IMG/VR virus record: IMGVR_UViG_3300020056_001798
Location: 1 to 56,640 of that record
Reading direction: 5' to 3' (one strand)
Origin: a virus
Length of the DNA: 56,640 bases
In this document: positions 38,785 to 45,450 of the stretch, piece after piece
Layout of the letters: each line of letters opens with the position of its first letter
Numbering within the stretch: position 1 is the first letter of the stretch
Notes under the pieces: model-generated
Told to the model about the DNA's origin: nothing
The model's input: the letters and a program-made list of their open reading frames with translations, nothing else
Database searches by the model: none
Made by a program: the position numbers and the translations under genes

Positions 38785-39401
38785 TGCCACTAGTACCAAT
38801 GGTTGTTGAGCAAGAAGCTCGCGGAGAACGTTCATACGACATTTATAGTCGTTTGATGAAAGATCGTATTGTAATGCTGAACGGTCCAGTAGAAGATAAT
38901 ATGGCTAATCTAATTGTAGCACAGTTGTTGTTCCTAGAGTCAGAAAATCCTGATAAGTCTATTAATTTGTACATTAACTCACCTGGCGGCGCAGTAACAG
39001 CAGGACTTGCTATTTACGATACAATGCAGTATATTAAATGTCCTGTGCGAACTATTGTAATGGGCCAGGCCTGCTCAATGGGATCATTCTTGGCACAGGC
39101 AGGTACTGCTGGAATGCGAATTGTATTGCCTGAAAGCCGTACAATGATTCATCGTGTTAGTTCAGGCACACCAGGCACAAGTGGATCTGTACACGTACAA
39201 GAACTACAGTTTGAAGATGCAAAACGTCATTACGAAGAGTCACAAAAGGTCAATAAACGTCTTACAGAACTTTATGTAAAGCACAACACAAAAGGTAAGA
39301 CATATGAAGAATTATTTGAAACAATGAAATTTGATACATTCTTAACTGCACAAGAAGCTGTTGATAACGGTTTCGCAGATAAGGTAGTAGAGAGTAGATA
39401 G
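38784..39401 (+). CDS. clpP: ClpP protease subunit
   Basis: A 205-residue ClpP. Catalytic triad: Ser98 in [15 protein letters not shown], His123 in TMIHRVSSG, Asp184 in [31 protein letters not shown] is the oxyanion-hole strand. The N-terminus [24 protein letters not shown] is that of mature ClpP with little or no propeptide. It forms a tetradecameric chamber that needs a ClpX or ClpA unfoldase; none is in the window. With ClpS and the tmRNA it forms a phage proteolysis set. Cyanophages are known to carry clpP. The His context (HRV instead of HQP) is slightly unusual. Confidence 0.94.
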   Translation: MPLVPMVVEQEARGERSYDIYSRLMKDRIVMLNGPVEDNMANLIVAQLLFLESENPDKSINLYINSPGGAVTAGLAIYDTMQYIKCPVRTIVMGQACSMGSFLAQAGTAGMRIVLPESRTMIHRVSSGTPGTSGSVHVQELQFEDAKRHYEESQKVNKRLTELYVKHNTKGKTYEELFETMKFDTFLTAQEAVDNGFADKVVESR

Positions 39402-39511
39402 TGACAGGTGTAATCGGTATAGGAGCAGTTATGATGATTGCTCCTATTTGCATAGGCATAACACTATATTACTCGTTTGTTTTTTCACAAAGAGGTAGAA
39501 ATGATGACTAA
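39401..39511 (+). CDS. 36-residue membrane microprotein
   Basis: GTG 39401 overlaps the clpP stop (TAGTG). Reads MTGVIGIGAVMMIAPICIGI then TLYYSFVFSQRGRNDD: one membrane span and a basic end. Its stop lies 11 nt into the next gene. Confidence 0.5.
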   Translation: MTGVIGIGAVMMIAPICIGITLYYSFVFSQRGRNDD

Positions 39512-39668
39512 TAGTCAATGGCACGGAGGAAAAGGCAGTGGAAGAAGAAAAGGCGCAGATGACGCAAAATACAGAGAAAGCTGGGAGCGAATCTTCGGTA
39601 AGCGAGACAATAGCAAGTCTCAAGGGAATACCGACAAAGGAAGATCTACTAAACCTACTAAAGAATGA
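39501..39668 (+). CDS. small conserved phage protein (GGKGSGRR type)
   Basis: 55 residues from ATG 39501. N-terminal SQWHGGKGSGRRKGADD then YRESWERIFGKR is a pattern I recall from many T4-like marine phages, function unknown. Basic, disordered, perhaps nucleic-acid binding. Most of the gene overlaps the next gene in another frame. Confidence 0.65.
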   Translation: MMTNSQWHGGKGSGRRKGADDAKYRESWERIFGKRDNSKSQGNTDKGRSTKPTKE

Positions 39669-39921
39669 AGTAGTTGAAGTAACTTTTACAAAATTAAATG
39701 GTGACGAGCGTGTAATGCCTTGTACGTTAATTAAGAGTATGTTACCGCCTGCAAAGAAAGACGATCCTATGAGTCAGACAAAGATTCGCGAGATATCGGA
39801 TAAAGTAATTGCTGCGTGGGCAATCGAATCTAAAGGATTTCGTAGTTTTAGATATGATAGGGTTAAGTCTGTACGAGTTATGCAATACGGTAATGGCACA
39901 GAAGACTCTGCTAATTATTAG
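39538..39921 (+). CDS. SH3-barrel/WYL-2-like phage protein
   Basis: 127 residues from GTG 39538; ATG 39559 is also possible. From residue ~45, VEVTFTKLNGDERVMPCTLI and AIESKGFRSFRYDRVKSVRV resemble the small SH3-like WYL_2 family of phages. It overlaps the previous gene by up to 131 nt in a different frame; its first ~40 residues are Ser/Glu/Lys-rich and look like the low-constraint partner. Confidence 0.7.
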   Translation: MEEEKAQMTQNTEKAGSESSVSETIASLKGIPTKEDLLNLLKNEVVEVTFTKLNGDERVMPCTLIKSMLPPAKKDDPMSQTKIREISDKVIAAWAIESKGFRSFRYDRVKSVRVMQYGNGTEDSANY

Positions 39922-39922
39922 G

Positions 39923-39951
39923 TTGACTTTGGATAACTTTGATGCTATTGT
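39923..39951 (+). promoter_or_regulatory. sigma70-like promoter
   Basis: TTGACT 39923-39928, 17 nt ending ATGC, TATTGT 39946-39951, then an AATAAATA motif and AAGGAGA before ATG 39981. Confidence 0.65.
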
Positions 39952-39980
39952 ATAATAAATATTAACTCAAGGAGATGATT

Positions 39981-40496
39981 ATGAAAAAACTATTTGCATC
40001 TATTGTAGTAATCGCAGGAATGGCATATACACTGCCAGCCTCGGCGCAAAGTTTGTACGCAGAAATTACTAGAGTAGAACCAAACTACACTACTGTATAT
40101 CAAAATATTCCACGCACCGAATGTAGAGATATAGAAGTTCCTATTTACGGAAATGTGCAAGGACAAGCCAGCACTGGCGATGCATTAGCAGGAGCCATTA
40201 TTGGTGGTGTTATTGGTAACCAATTTGGTGGTGGCGATGGAAAAAAAGCTGCAACTGTTCTTGGTGCAATTGTAGGTGCCGACATTGCTAACAAGCGTGG
40301 AAGTAACCAACAGGTTATTACAGGTTATAGAATCCAACAGCAATGTACTGAAACTATCGTTCGTGAGCAACAAACACAGTTGAAGAACTATACTATCTGG
40401 TATGAGTGGAATGGTGTTCAAGGGCGTAGCTATACTTACAATCAATACAATGTAGGTGATAGTGTTCCAATTTCTGTAAATATCAACGCTAACTAA
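39981..40496 (+). CDS. secreted glycine-zipper (17-kDa antigen/SlyB-like) protein
   Basis: A 171-residue precursor: signal peptide (KKLFASIVVIAGMAYTLPASAQ), a paired-Cys beta region, then a glycine zipper (DALAGAIIGGVIGNQFGGGD and AATVLGAIVGADIANK) typical of the Rick_17kDa_Anti/SlyB group, and a C-terminal beta domain. Such proteins associate with the outer membrane and can stabilise or permeabilise the envelope. It is another phage protein directed at the host envelope, beside the beta-barrel at 11993. Confidence 0.8.
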   Translation: MKKLFASIVVIAGMAYTLPASAQSLYAEITRVEPNYTTVYQNIPRTECRDIEVPIYGNVQGQASTGDALAGAIIGGVIGNQFGGGDGKKAATVLGAIVGADIANKRGSNQQVITGYRIQQQCTETIVREQQTQLKNYTIWYEWNGVQGRSYTYNQYNVGDSVPISVNINAN

Positions 40497-40506
40497 GAGC
40501 TGCCAA

Positions 40507-41133
40507 TTGGACAACAATTTTACATATAGGCAGATCAATCTGGCGCCACCACAAATGGCAAACTGGATAGAAGAAAGAATTATCCATAATGGATTATGGG
40601 TATTCAATGAAGTAACTAGTAGTGTAGGTGAAAACGTTGATGCTAACGATCAAAACATTTTAGAAACACATCAATTTACAAACACCTACTTTACTCAAGA
40701 AGAAGGCCCCGGACATAACCTTTTTGGCGAAATTGCACAACCATTGTTGTGGATGCTAGAAAAAGAAACAGGTTTGGTAGTCGATGGTTTAGTTAGAATA
40801 AAAGCCAATTTATTAAATCAACATCCGGAATTTACAAAAGACAATTACCATATTCCACATATTGATCACGGAAGTAATCATTGTGTAAGTATGGTGTATT
40901 ATGTGAACGAAAGTGACGGCGATACAAGATTGTTTGATCATTATGTAGAGGATGGCCCTTTTGATATGAAAATGATACATTCGAACACTCCGAAAAAGGG
41001 TAATGCATTATTTTTTCAAAGTCATAGATTCCACGCAAGTAGTAATCCTGTGGATTCTAAATCAAGATGCATTATTAATTTTGTATTTTCTGTCACCCCA
41101 AACTCATTAGAACAGTTTTTAGCAAAAGGCTAG
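40507..41133 (+). CDS. 2OG-Fe(II) oxygenase-like protein 2
   Basis: A 208-residue protein starting with TTG 40507. HIPHIDHGSNHCVSMVYYVN gives the HxD metal pair; GNALFFQSHRFHASSNP the distal His; SRCIINFVFS the 2OG Arg. This is a prolyl-hydroxylase-like DSBH fold. Substrate unknown. Confidence 0.8.
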   Translation: MDNNFTYRQINLAPPQMANWIEERIIHNGLWVFNEVTSSVGENVDANDQNILETHQFTNTYFTQEEGPGHNLFGEIAQPLLWMLEKETGLVVDGLVRIKANLLNQHPEFTKDNYHIPHIDHGSNHCVSMVYYVNESDGDTRLFDHYVEDGPFDMKMIHSNTPKKGNALFFQSHRFHASSNPVDSKSRCIINFVFSVTPNSLEQFLAKG

Positions 41134-41145
41134 GATAAGTAAAGT

Positions 41146-41220
41146 ATGAATACTTGTCCAGAATGTAAGACAGAGTTAGGACATAACGATTGGTGTCCTA
41201 ACTGTAAAGTAAGAAGATAA
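41146..41220 (+). CDS. 24-residue zinc-ribbon microprotein
   Basis: ATG 41146 with AGGATAAG upstream reads MNTCPECKTELGHNDWCPNC then KVRR. Two CPxC knuckles nine residues apart make a complete four-Cys zinc ribbon with almost nothing else. It ends one base before tRNA-Thr. Confidence 0.65.
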   Translation: MNTCPECKTELGHNDWCPNCKVRR

Positions 41221-41221
41221 C

Positions 41222-41296
41222 GCCGGTTTAGCACAGTGGTAGTGCAACGGTTTTGTAAACCGTAGGTCGGGAGTTCGAATCTCTCAACCGGCACCA
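41222..41296 (+). tRNA. tRNA-Thr (anticodon TGT)
   Basis: Acceptor GCCGGTT/AACCGGC (41222-41228 with 41286-41292), D stem GCAC/GTGC, anticodon stem ACGGT/ACCGT with loop TTTGTAA (anticodon TGT at 41254-41256), T arm GGGAG-TTCGAAT-CTCTC, and an encoded ACCA end. It reads ACA codons, which are frequent in these genes. Confidence 0.95.
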
Positions 41297-41299
41297 TTT

Positions 41300-41307
41300 T
41301 ATAAATA
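41300..41307 (+). promoter_or_regulatory. T4-late-like promoter for iscU
   Basis: Perfect TATAAATA four nt after the tRNA-Thr CCA end, 30 nt before the iscU start; CAGGAG follows. Confidence 0.65.
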
Positions 41308-41337
41308 CAGCATAGTCGGAAAACAGGAGCAAGCAAA

Positions 41338-41721
41338 ATGGCTTACTCAGACAAAGTAATCGATCACTATGAAAATCCAAGAAATGTAGGCAAGTGGGAT
41401 CCAGACACCGACGGTGTAGGTACTGGTATGGTAGGCGCACCTGCTTGCGGTGATGTGATGCGACTGCAAATTAAAGTAAACGATGATGGTATAATTGAAG
41501 ATGCAAAATTTAAAACTTATGGTTGTGGTAGTGCTATTGCTAGTTCTAGTCTTCTTACCGAATGGGTCAAAGGAAAAAGTCTTGAAGACGCCGGGCGTAT
41601 CCGTAATACAGAAATAGCTCAAGAGCTTGCATTACCTCCAGTAAAAATACATTGTTCTGTTCTAGCAGAAGATGCAATCAAAGCAGCTATAAATGATTAC
41701 AAAGACAAACACAGTAAATAA
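41338..41721 (+). CDS. iscU: Fe-S cluster scaffold protein IscU
   Basis: A 127-residue IscU. All functional residues fall at the same numbers as in E. coli IscU: Cys37 and Asp39 (APACGD), Cys63 (YGCGSA), the HscA-binding LPPVK at 99-103, His105 and Cys106 (KIHCSV). The N-terminal YSDKVIDHYENPRNVG is also conserved. It assembles [2Fe-2S] clusters on sulphur from IscS. No IscS, HscA or ferredoxin gene is in the window, so host partners must be used. IscU in a phage is unusual. It pairs with the Nfu protein at 253. Confidence 0.94.
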   Translation: MAYSDKVIDHYENPRNVGKWDPDTDGVGTGMVGAPACGDVMRLQIKVNDDGIIEDAKFKTYGCGSAIASSSLLTEWVKGKSLEDAGRIRNTEIAQELALPPVKIHCSVLAEDAIKAAINDYKDKHSK

Positions 41722-41724
41722 ATA
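41717..41724 (+). promoter_or_regulatory. late-type motif before the zinc-ribbon gene
   Basis: AATAAATA overlapping the iscU stop, 7 nt before ATG 41732. Confidence 0.4.
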
Positions 41725-41731
41725 CTTTACA

Positions 41732-41896
41732 ATGTTTAAAGCAGTCAAGGAAATTATTTGGCACTTAACTTGCAGTAGTTGCAAAGGCTACTTTACTTTT
41801 GCAACGATGGAAGACAAATATTGTATAGATAGAGCAACCTTCCATTGTCCACATTGCGGAACTAAAGCAAAATGTGAAAAAGTGGTTGACAAATAA
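41732..41896 (+). CDS. zinc-ribbon protein
   Basis: 54 residues from ATG 41732. HLTCSSCKGYF and FHCPHCGTKAKCEK provide two CxxC knuckles of a zinc ribbon. No Shine-Dalgarno is evident. The TTGACA of the following promoter overlaps its last codons. Similar mini zinc ribbons are common in T4-like phages, roles unknown. Confidence 0.7.
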   Translation: MFKAVKEIIWHLTCSSCKGYFTFATMEDKYCIDRATFHCPHCGTKAKCEKVVDK

Positions 41897-41914
41897 ATAC
41901 AAAGAAGTTATAGT
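41886..41914 (+). promoter_or_regulatory. sigma70-like promoter of the leader/tRNA-Trp-Cys unit
   Basis: TTGACA 41886-41891, 17 nt, TATAGT 41909-41914. Expected start near 41921. It is the only promoter of this class seen before tRNA-Trp and tRNA-Cys. Confidence 0.75.
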
Positions 41915-41943
41915 AAGTATATAAACTAAGAAGGAATAGATAC

Positions 41944-42006
41944 GTGATTAAGACTAACACAACAAATATTACTTGTTGGCCTCCGAAAGAAAGGGGTATG
42001 TCTTAA
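41944..42006 (+). CDS. 20-codon leader peptide with Cys-Trp
   Basis: GTG 41944 with AAGGA nine nt upstream reads MIKTNTTNITCWPPKERGMS then TAA. Codons 11-12 are TGT TGG (Cys, Trp); four codons are Thr. It lies between the promoter and a strong terminator that abuts the tRNA-Trp and tRNA-Cys genes. Its composition and place are those of an attenuator leader peptide. Confidence 0.55.
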   Translation: MIKTNTTNITCWPPKERGMS

Positions 42007-42065
42007 CACGACTTTTGAAAAAAGTTATTTTAGATAAGCCCCTAGCATTAAGTTGTTAGGGGCTT
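41978..42065 (+). promoter_or_regulatory. candidate transcription attenuator (mutually exclusive hairpins)
   Basis: Segment 1 (41979-41983, GCCTC, overlapping the Trp codon) can pair with segment 2 (41993-41997, GGGGT). Segment 2 as AGGGGT (41992-41997) can instead pair with GCCCCT (42038-42043), the left arm of the terminator. Segments 3 and 4 (42036-42044, 42057-42065) form the terminator. A ribosome waiting at Cys/Trp would cover segment 1 and leave segment 2 free. Confidence 0.5.
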
Positions 42066-42069
42066 TTTT
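42036..42069 (+). terminator. rho-independent terminator directly before tRNA-Trp
   Basis: AAGCCCCTA (42036-42044) pairs with TAGGGGCTT (42057-42065), extendable by GCA/TGT. TTTTTT ends at 42069. The next base is the first base of tRNA-Trp. Confidence 0.92.
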
Positions 42070-42143
42070 ATGGGTGTGGTGTAATGGTAACACGTCAGTC
42101 TCCAAAACTGAAAATAGGGGTTCGATTCCCTTCACCTATGCCA
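42070..42143 (+). tRNA. tRNA-Trp (anticodon CCA)
   Basis: Acceptor ATGGGTG/CACCTAT (one G-U), anticodon stem TCAGT/ACTGA with loop CTCCAAA, T arm AGGGG-TTCGATT-CCCTT, encoded GCCA end. It starts immediately after a terminator T run, so it can only be made by read-through. Confidence 0.93.
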
Positions 42144-42148
42144 ATTTT

Positions 42149-42222
42149 GTGAGCGTGGCGGAATGGTTACGCAGAGGATTGCAAATCCTTGTATGTGAGT
42201 TCGATTCTCACCGCTCACTCCA
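42149..42222 (+). tRNA. tRNA-Cys (anticodon GCA)
   Basis: Acceptor GTGAGCG/CGCTCAC, anticodon stem GAGGA/TCCTT with loop TTGCAAA, T arm GTGAG-TTCGATT-CTCAC, encoded TCCA end. Five nt separate it from tRNA-Trp. Confidence 0.93.
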
Positions 42223-42255
42223 CTAAGTTGTTGATTTTGTTACAAATCATAATGG

Positions 42256-42284
42256 TTGACACAATAGCAAATCCTTGCTATAAT
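42256..42284 (+). promoter_or_regulatory. sigma70-like promoter with internal operator-like palindrome
   Basis: TTGACA 42256-42261, 17 nt, TATAAT 42279-42284. ATAGCAA (42264-42270) and TTGCTAT (42275-42281) form a perfect 7-bp inverted repeat across spacer and -10. Confidence 0.85.
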
Positions 42285-42320
42285 ATATACATAAATTAGG
42301 CAAATACATAGGCACAAAAG

Positions 42321-42839
42321 ATGGCAAATACTTGGGTAATAAGCGATACACACTTCAACCACGCTGGTATCCTTACGTTCAAAGATTATGCAGGTAAGCC
42401 CCCAAGGGTTTTTGATTCTGTAGAGCAAATGAACGAGTGTATGCTTGATAACTGGGCGAGTGTTGTTAAATCAGGTGATACAGTTATCCACTGCGGTGAT
42501 GTTCTTTTTGGTATGGACAAGGTTGAGTGGTTAGAAGCAAACTTTGCTAAACTGCCTGGCAAGAAAAGACTTGTGCTAGGTAACCACGATAACGTAAAGT
42601 TCCTTGCTCCGTTCTTCAAAGACATTCAGCTTTGGATTGACACTATTCCAGGCTTGATTTTTACACACACTCCTTTGCACCCAACTACACTTGCCGAAAG
42701 GCACAGATGGGGCGATGAGCCAATGTTGAATGTACACGGACACATCCACAGCAATCCTTCACCAGAAGGTCCGTTCAAATGTGTTTGTGTAGAGCAAATC
42801 AATTTTACACCAATCAACGTTGAGGAGTTGACAGTATGA
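42321..42839 (+). CDS. calcineurin-like metallophosphoesterase
   Basis: A 172-residue phosphoesterase with all metal motifs: ISDTHFNH, HCGDVLF, LGNHD, THTPLH and HGHIHS. It matches small phage/bacterial phosphoesterases. Cytosolic; the substrate may be a nucleotide or phosphorylated protein. Own consensus promoter with a palindrome; overlaps the SWIM gene by 4 nt. Confidence 0.92.
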   Translation: MANTWVISDTHFNHAGILTFKDYAGKPPRVFDSVEQMNECMLDNWASVVKSGDTVIHCGDVLFGMDKVEWLEANFAKLPGKKRLVLGNHDNVKFLAPFFKDIQLWIDTIPGLIFTHTPLHPTTLAERHRWGDEPMLNVHGHIHSNPSPEGPFKCVCVEQINFTPINVEELTV

Positions 42840-43084
42840 GTAAGTATAAACAAAAGTACTTGAAACCCTCAGCGTTTGATCCAAAAGGACATTGGATGGT
42901 CGGCATCGTATGGCCCGTTGAAGGTTCAAAGGGTAATACATACGGTGTCGAACTTCACGACCAAGGTTTTGAATGTGAGTGTACTGGTTTTTCTTTTCAC
43001 GGTAAATGTAAACATTCTACAGCAGTAGATAAGCAAATTAAGGAGGCAATAAATGGCCAAGTTCCAGAATACGAATGGGTATAG
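42836..43084 (+). CDS. SWIM zinc-finger-like protein
   Basis: An 82-residue protein with ECECTGFSFHGKCKHSTAVD, i.e. CxCx8CxH, the SWIM motif for DNA or protein binding. The N-terminal part is a beta strand region (YGVELHDQGF). It overlaps both neighbours (4 and 32 nt). Confidence 0.8.
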   Translation: MSKYKQKYLKPSAFDPKGHWMVGIVWPVEGSKGNTYGVELHDQGFECECTGFSFHGKCKHSTAVDKQIKEAINGQVPEYEWV

Positions 43085-43250
43085 TTTTTCTTGGACGCAA
43101 GATTACACAGGATGGACTGTCCCACAAATTTATTATCATCAAGTAAATATGGATAATGAACTTGCAAGGTTAGATTTTATTGAACAGCAGGTTCAGGAAA
43201 TGGAAAGCTTTCCTGAAGTAGAAGCATTGCTCGAAAGGATAATGAAATGA
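43053..43250 (+). CDS. small acidic protein, unknown
   Basis: 65 residues overlapping the SWIM gene by 32 nt and the ligase by 4 nt; AAGGAGGCAATAA precedes the ATG. The C-terminal half is an amphipathic helix (LDFIEQQVQEMESFPEVEALL). Unknown. Confidence 0.6.
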   Translation: MAKFQNTNGYSFSWTQDYTGWTVPQIYYHQVNMDNELARLDFIEQQVQEMESFPEVEALLERIMK

Positions 43251-44548
43251 GAACTCAGCCACAAAACATAATTGCGCAGCTTGAAGCAGACAATAGTCGT
43301 CTTGCAAAAGAAGCAATCTTATTAGAAGCAAAAGATCAAGAACTTTCGGAGTTTTTTGAAGGTCTTACAATGGCCCTTGATCCACTTGTAACATTTGGTG
43401 TTAAACAGGTTCCAGAAGCAACTGTTGATGGACAAGGACTTGCGTGGCCAGTATTTAAGGAATTAACACGTAAACTCATCAACCGCAGTCTTACAGGACA
43501 CGCTGCTCGTGATGCCATTATTCTTTGTAAAGATCTTGCTACTGTATCACAATGGAACGATTGGTACCGCCGTATCCTTATTAAGGACCTACGTTGCGGT
43601 GTAAGTGAAAAGACTGTAAACAAAGTTGCTCCAGGTACAGTGCCTGTGTTCACTTGCGCTCTTGCACACGACTCAGCCAAGCACGAAAAGAAAATGACGG
43701 GTCAAAAGCAGATTGAAATTAAACTGGATGGTGTTCGTGTTATTACAGTTATTCAAGGCAACAAGGTAGAGATGTTTTCACGTAATGGAAAACAGTTTCA
43801 CAACTTCGGACACATCATTGCAGAGATTGAGCAAGTAATTGCTGAGAAGCCTGTTCCGTATGATCTTGTTCTAGACGGCGAAGTAATGAGTGCTAACTTC
43901 CAAGATCTTATGAAGCAAGTGCATCGCAAAGATAATGTAGAAGCAAATGACGCTGTATTACATTTGTTTGATATAGTTCCTCTAGAAAACTTCCAACAAG
44001 GTGTATGGGACAAACCACAACACGTTAGAAGTCAATATGTTAGCGTATGGGTGGAGCAAAATAAAGACGTCTTAGAGCACGTACAAGCACTAGATTGGGA
44101 AGATGTAGACTTAGACACAGCCGAAGGACAAACACGCTTTACAGAGCTTAATAAAGCGGCTGTAGACGGTGGTTACGAGGGTGTTATGATTAAGGATATT
44201 GATGCACCATACGAATGTAAGCGTACACACGCTTGGTTAAAAGCAAAGCCATTTATTGAAGTAACATTGGAGGTAAAAGAAATTGAAGAAGGTACTGGTC
44301 GCAACGAAGGGCGCCTTGGAGCGTTTGTATGCGAAGGAGTCGACGACGACAGACATATTTCTGTTAATGTCGGTAGTGGTTTCACTGATGCTAATCGTGA
44401 TGATTTCTGGAGTGGTCGTGACAGCATTATCGGAAATCTTGTAGAGGTAAGAGCAGATGCTGTTACAAAAAATCAAGATGGTACTTATTCGTTACGGTTT
44501 CCTCGATTCAAAACCTTCCGTGGATTTGCGGTACACGAAAAGTTATAA
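43247..44548 (+). CDS. ATP-dependent DNA ligase
   Basis: A 433-residue ligase. Motif I is KLDG at 159-162 in QIEIKLDGVRV (AMP-accepting Lys159). Further motifs: LVLDGEVMS (III), YEGVMIKDIDAPYECKRTHAWLKAKP (IV-V), and an OB domain with LGAFVCEG and VNVGSGFTD. The organisation is like T4 gp30 with an N-terminal helical DNA-binding domain. It seals nicks in replication and repair. Confidence 0.95.
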   Translation: MRTQPQNIIAQLEADNSRLAKEAILLEAKDQELSEFFEGLTMALDPLVTFGVKQVPEATVDGQGLAWPVFKELTRKLINRSLTGHAARDAIILCKDLATVSQWNDWYRRILIKDLRCGVSEKTVNKVAPGTVPVFTCALAHDSAKHEKKMTGQKQIEIKLDGVRVITVIQGNKVEMFSRNGKQFHNFGHIIAEIEQVIAEKPVPYDLVLDGEVMSANFQDLMKQVHRKDNVEANDAVLHLFDIVPLENFQQGVWDKPQHVRSQYVSVWVEQNKDVLEHVQALDWEDVDLDTAEGQTRFTELNKAAVDGGYEGVMIKDIDAPYECKRTHAWLKAKPFIEVTLEVKEIEEGTGRNEGRLGAFVCEGVDDDRHISVNVGSGFTDANRDDFWSGRDSIIGNLVEVRADAVTKNQDGTYSLRFPRFKTFRGFAVHEKL

Positions 44549-44583
44549 GTATGAAAACCCACGCTGTATCTGGGACTTAGAAA

Positions 44584-45000
44584 ATGAAGGTTAGAATTGG
44601 CCCATATAGAAAGAACAGGGCAGAACGGATTGAAATAGAGCCGTTTGACACTTGGAGTATGGATTATACACTTGCTATGATTGTGTTACCTATGCTTCAG
44701 CAATTACAAAAAACAAAACACGGTTCTCCTAGTGTAGATGATGAAGATGTACCAGAAGAACTACGTTCAACTTCTGCCCCTGCCAAAGAGAATGAGTGGG
44801 ACACTGACGAGAATTGGCACAAGCGTTGGGATTGGGTGTTGGACGAAATGATCTATGCATTTGATTCAAAAGTAAACAAGGACGAAGTGTATATGCGTTT
44901 CGATATAGCAACAGAAAGAGACGCAATGGAAAAAGAACAAGAACGTATCTCTAACGGTTTTAGGCTATTTGGAAAATACTACGAAGGTCTTTGGGACTAA
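44584..45000 (+). CDS. conserved phage protein, unknown
   Basis: A 138-residue acidic protein. DENWHKRWDWVLDEMIYAF and ERDAMEKEQERISNGFRLFGKYY are patterns I recall from other T4-like marine phages, without function. It ends overlapping the deaminase-like start by one base. Confidence 0.7.
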   Translation: MKVRIGPYRKNRAERIEIEPFDTWSMDYTLAMIVLPMLQQLQKTKHGSPSVDDEDVPEELRSTSAPAKENEWDTDENWHKRWDWVLDEMIYAFDSKVNKDEVYMRFDIATERDAMEKEQERISNGFRLFGKYYEGLWD

Positions 45001-45407
45001 TGTCTAGAATCACACAAATGTTGACTCGCCTTGCGATTGAATCAGGCGGCTATGGACAACGTGTTCCTATGGCTGCCGGTATCGTGTACAAGCGACATCT
45101 TATTGCAACAGGTGTAAACCAGCCTAAAACACACCCTTTAATGCTTACACAAGGTTATCGTAACGATCAGCGTTTTAGACACGCTGAAGTAGACGCAATA
45201 CGAAGCGCACTACGCTTGATTACAGCAGAGCAGCTCAAACAGTGCGAGCTACACATAGTACGTGTTAAACGACCTTATACGTGGTCTAAGACGTGGGTAC
45301 ACGGGCTTGCTAAACCTTGTGTAGGTTGCGCAAATGTAATTGAGAATTACGGCATCGAAAAAGTATTTTGGACCAAAGATGAATCAAAAGAACTTGACTT
45401 TTCTTAA
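45000..45407 (+). CDS. cytidine/dCMP-deaminase-fold protein
   Basis: A 135-residue protein with the zinc motifs HAEVDAI and KPCVGCANVI (HAE...PCxxC), defining the CDA/dCMP deaminase fold. It would turn a cytosine nucleotide into uracil nucleotide, supporting dTTP supply with the RNR. The N-terminal region (AAGIVYKRHLIATGVNQPK) fits this fold. Substrate not certain. Confidence 0.87.
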   Translation: MSRITQMLTRLAIESGGYGQRVPMAAGIVYKRHLIATGVNQPKTHPLMLTQGYRNDQRFRHAEVDAIRSALRLITAEQLKQCELHIVRVKRPYTWSKTWVHGLAKPCVGCANVIENYGIEKVFWTKDESKELDFS

Positions 45408-45450
45408 TGATACATATATACTTAAATAAAATTACATCCAGGAGATTCAA

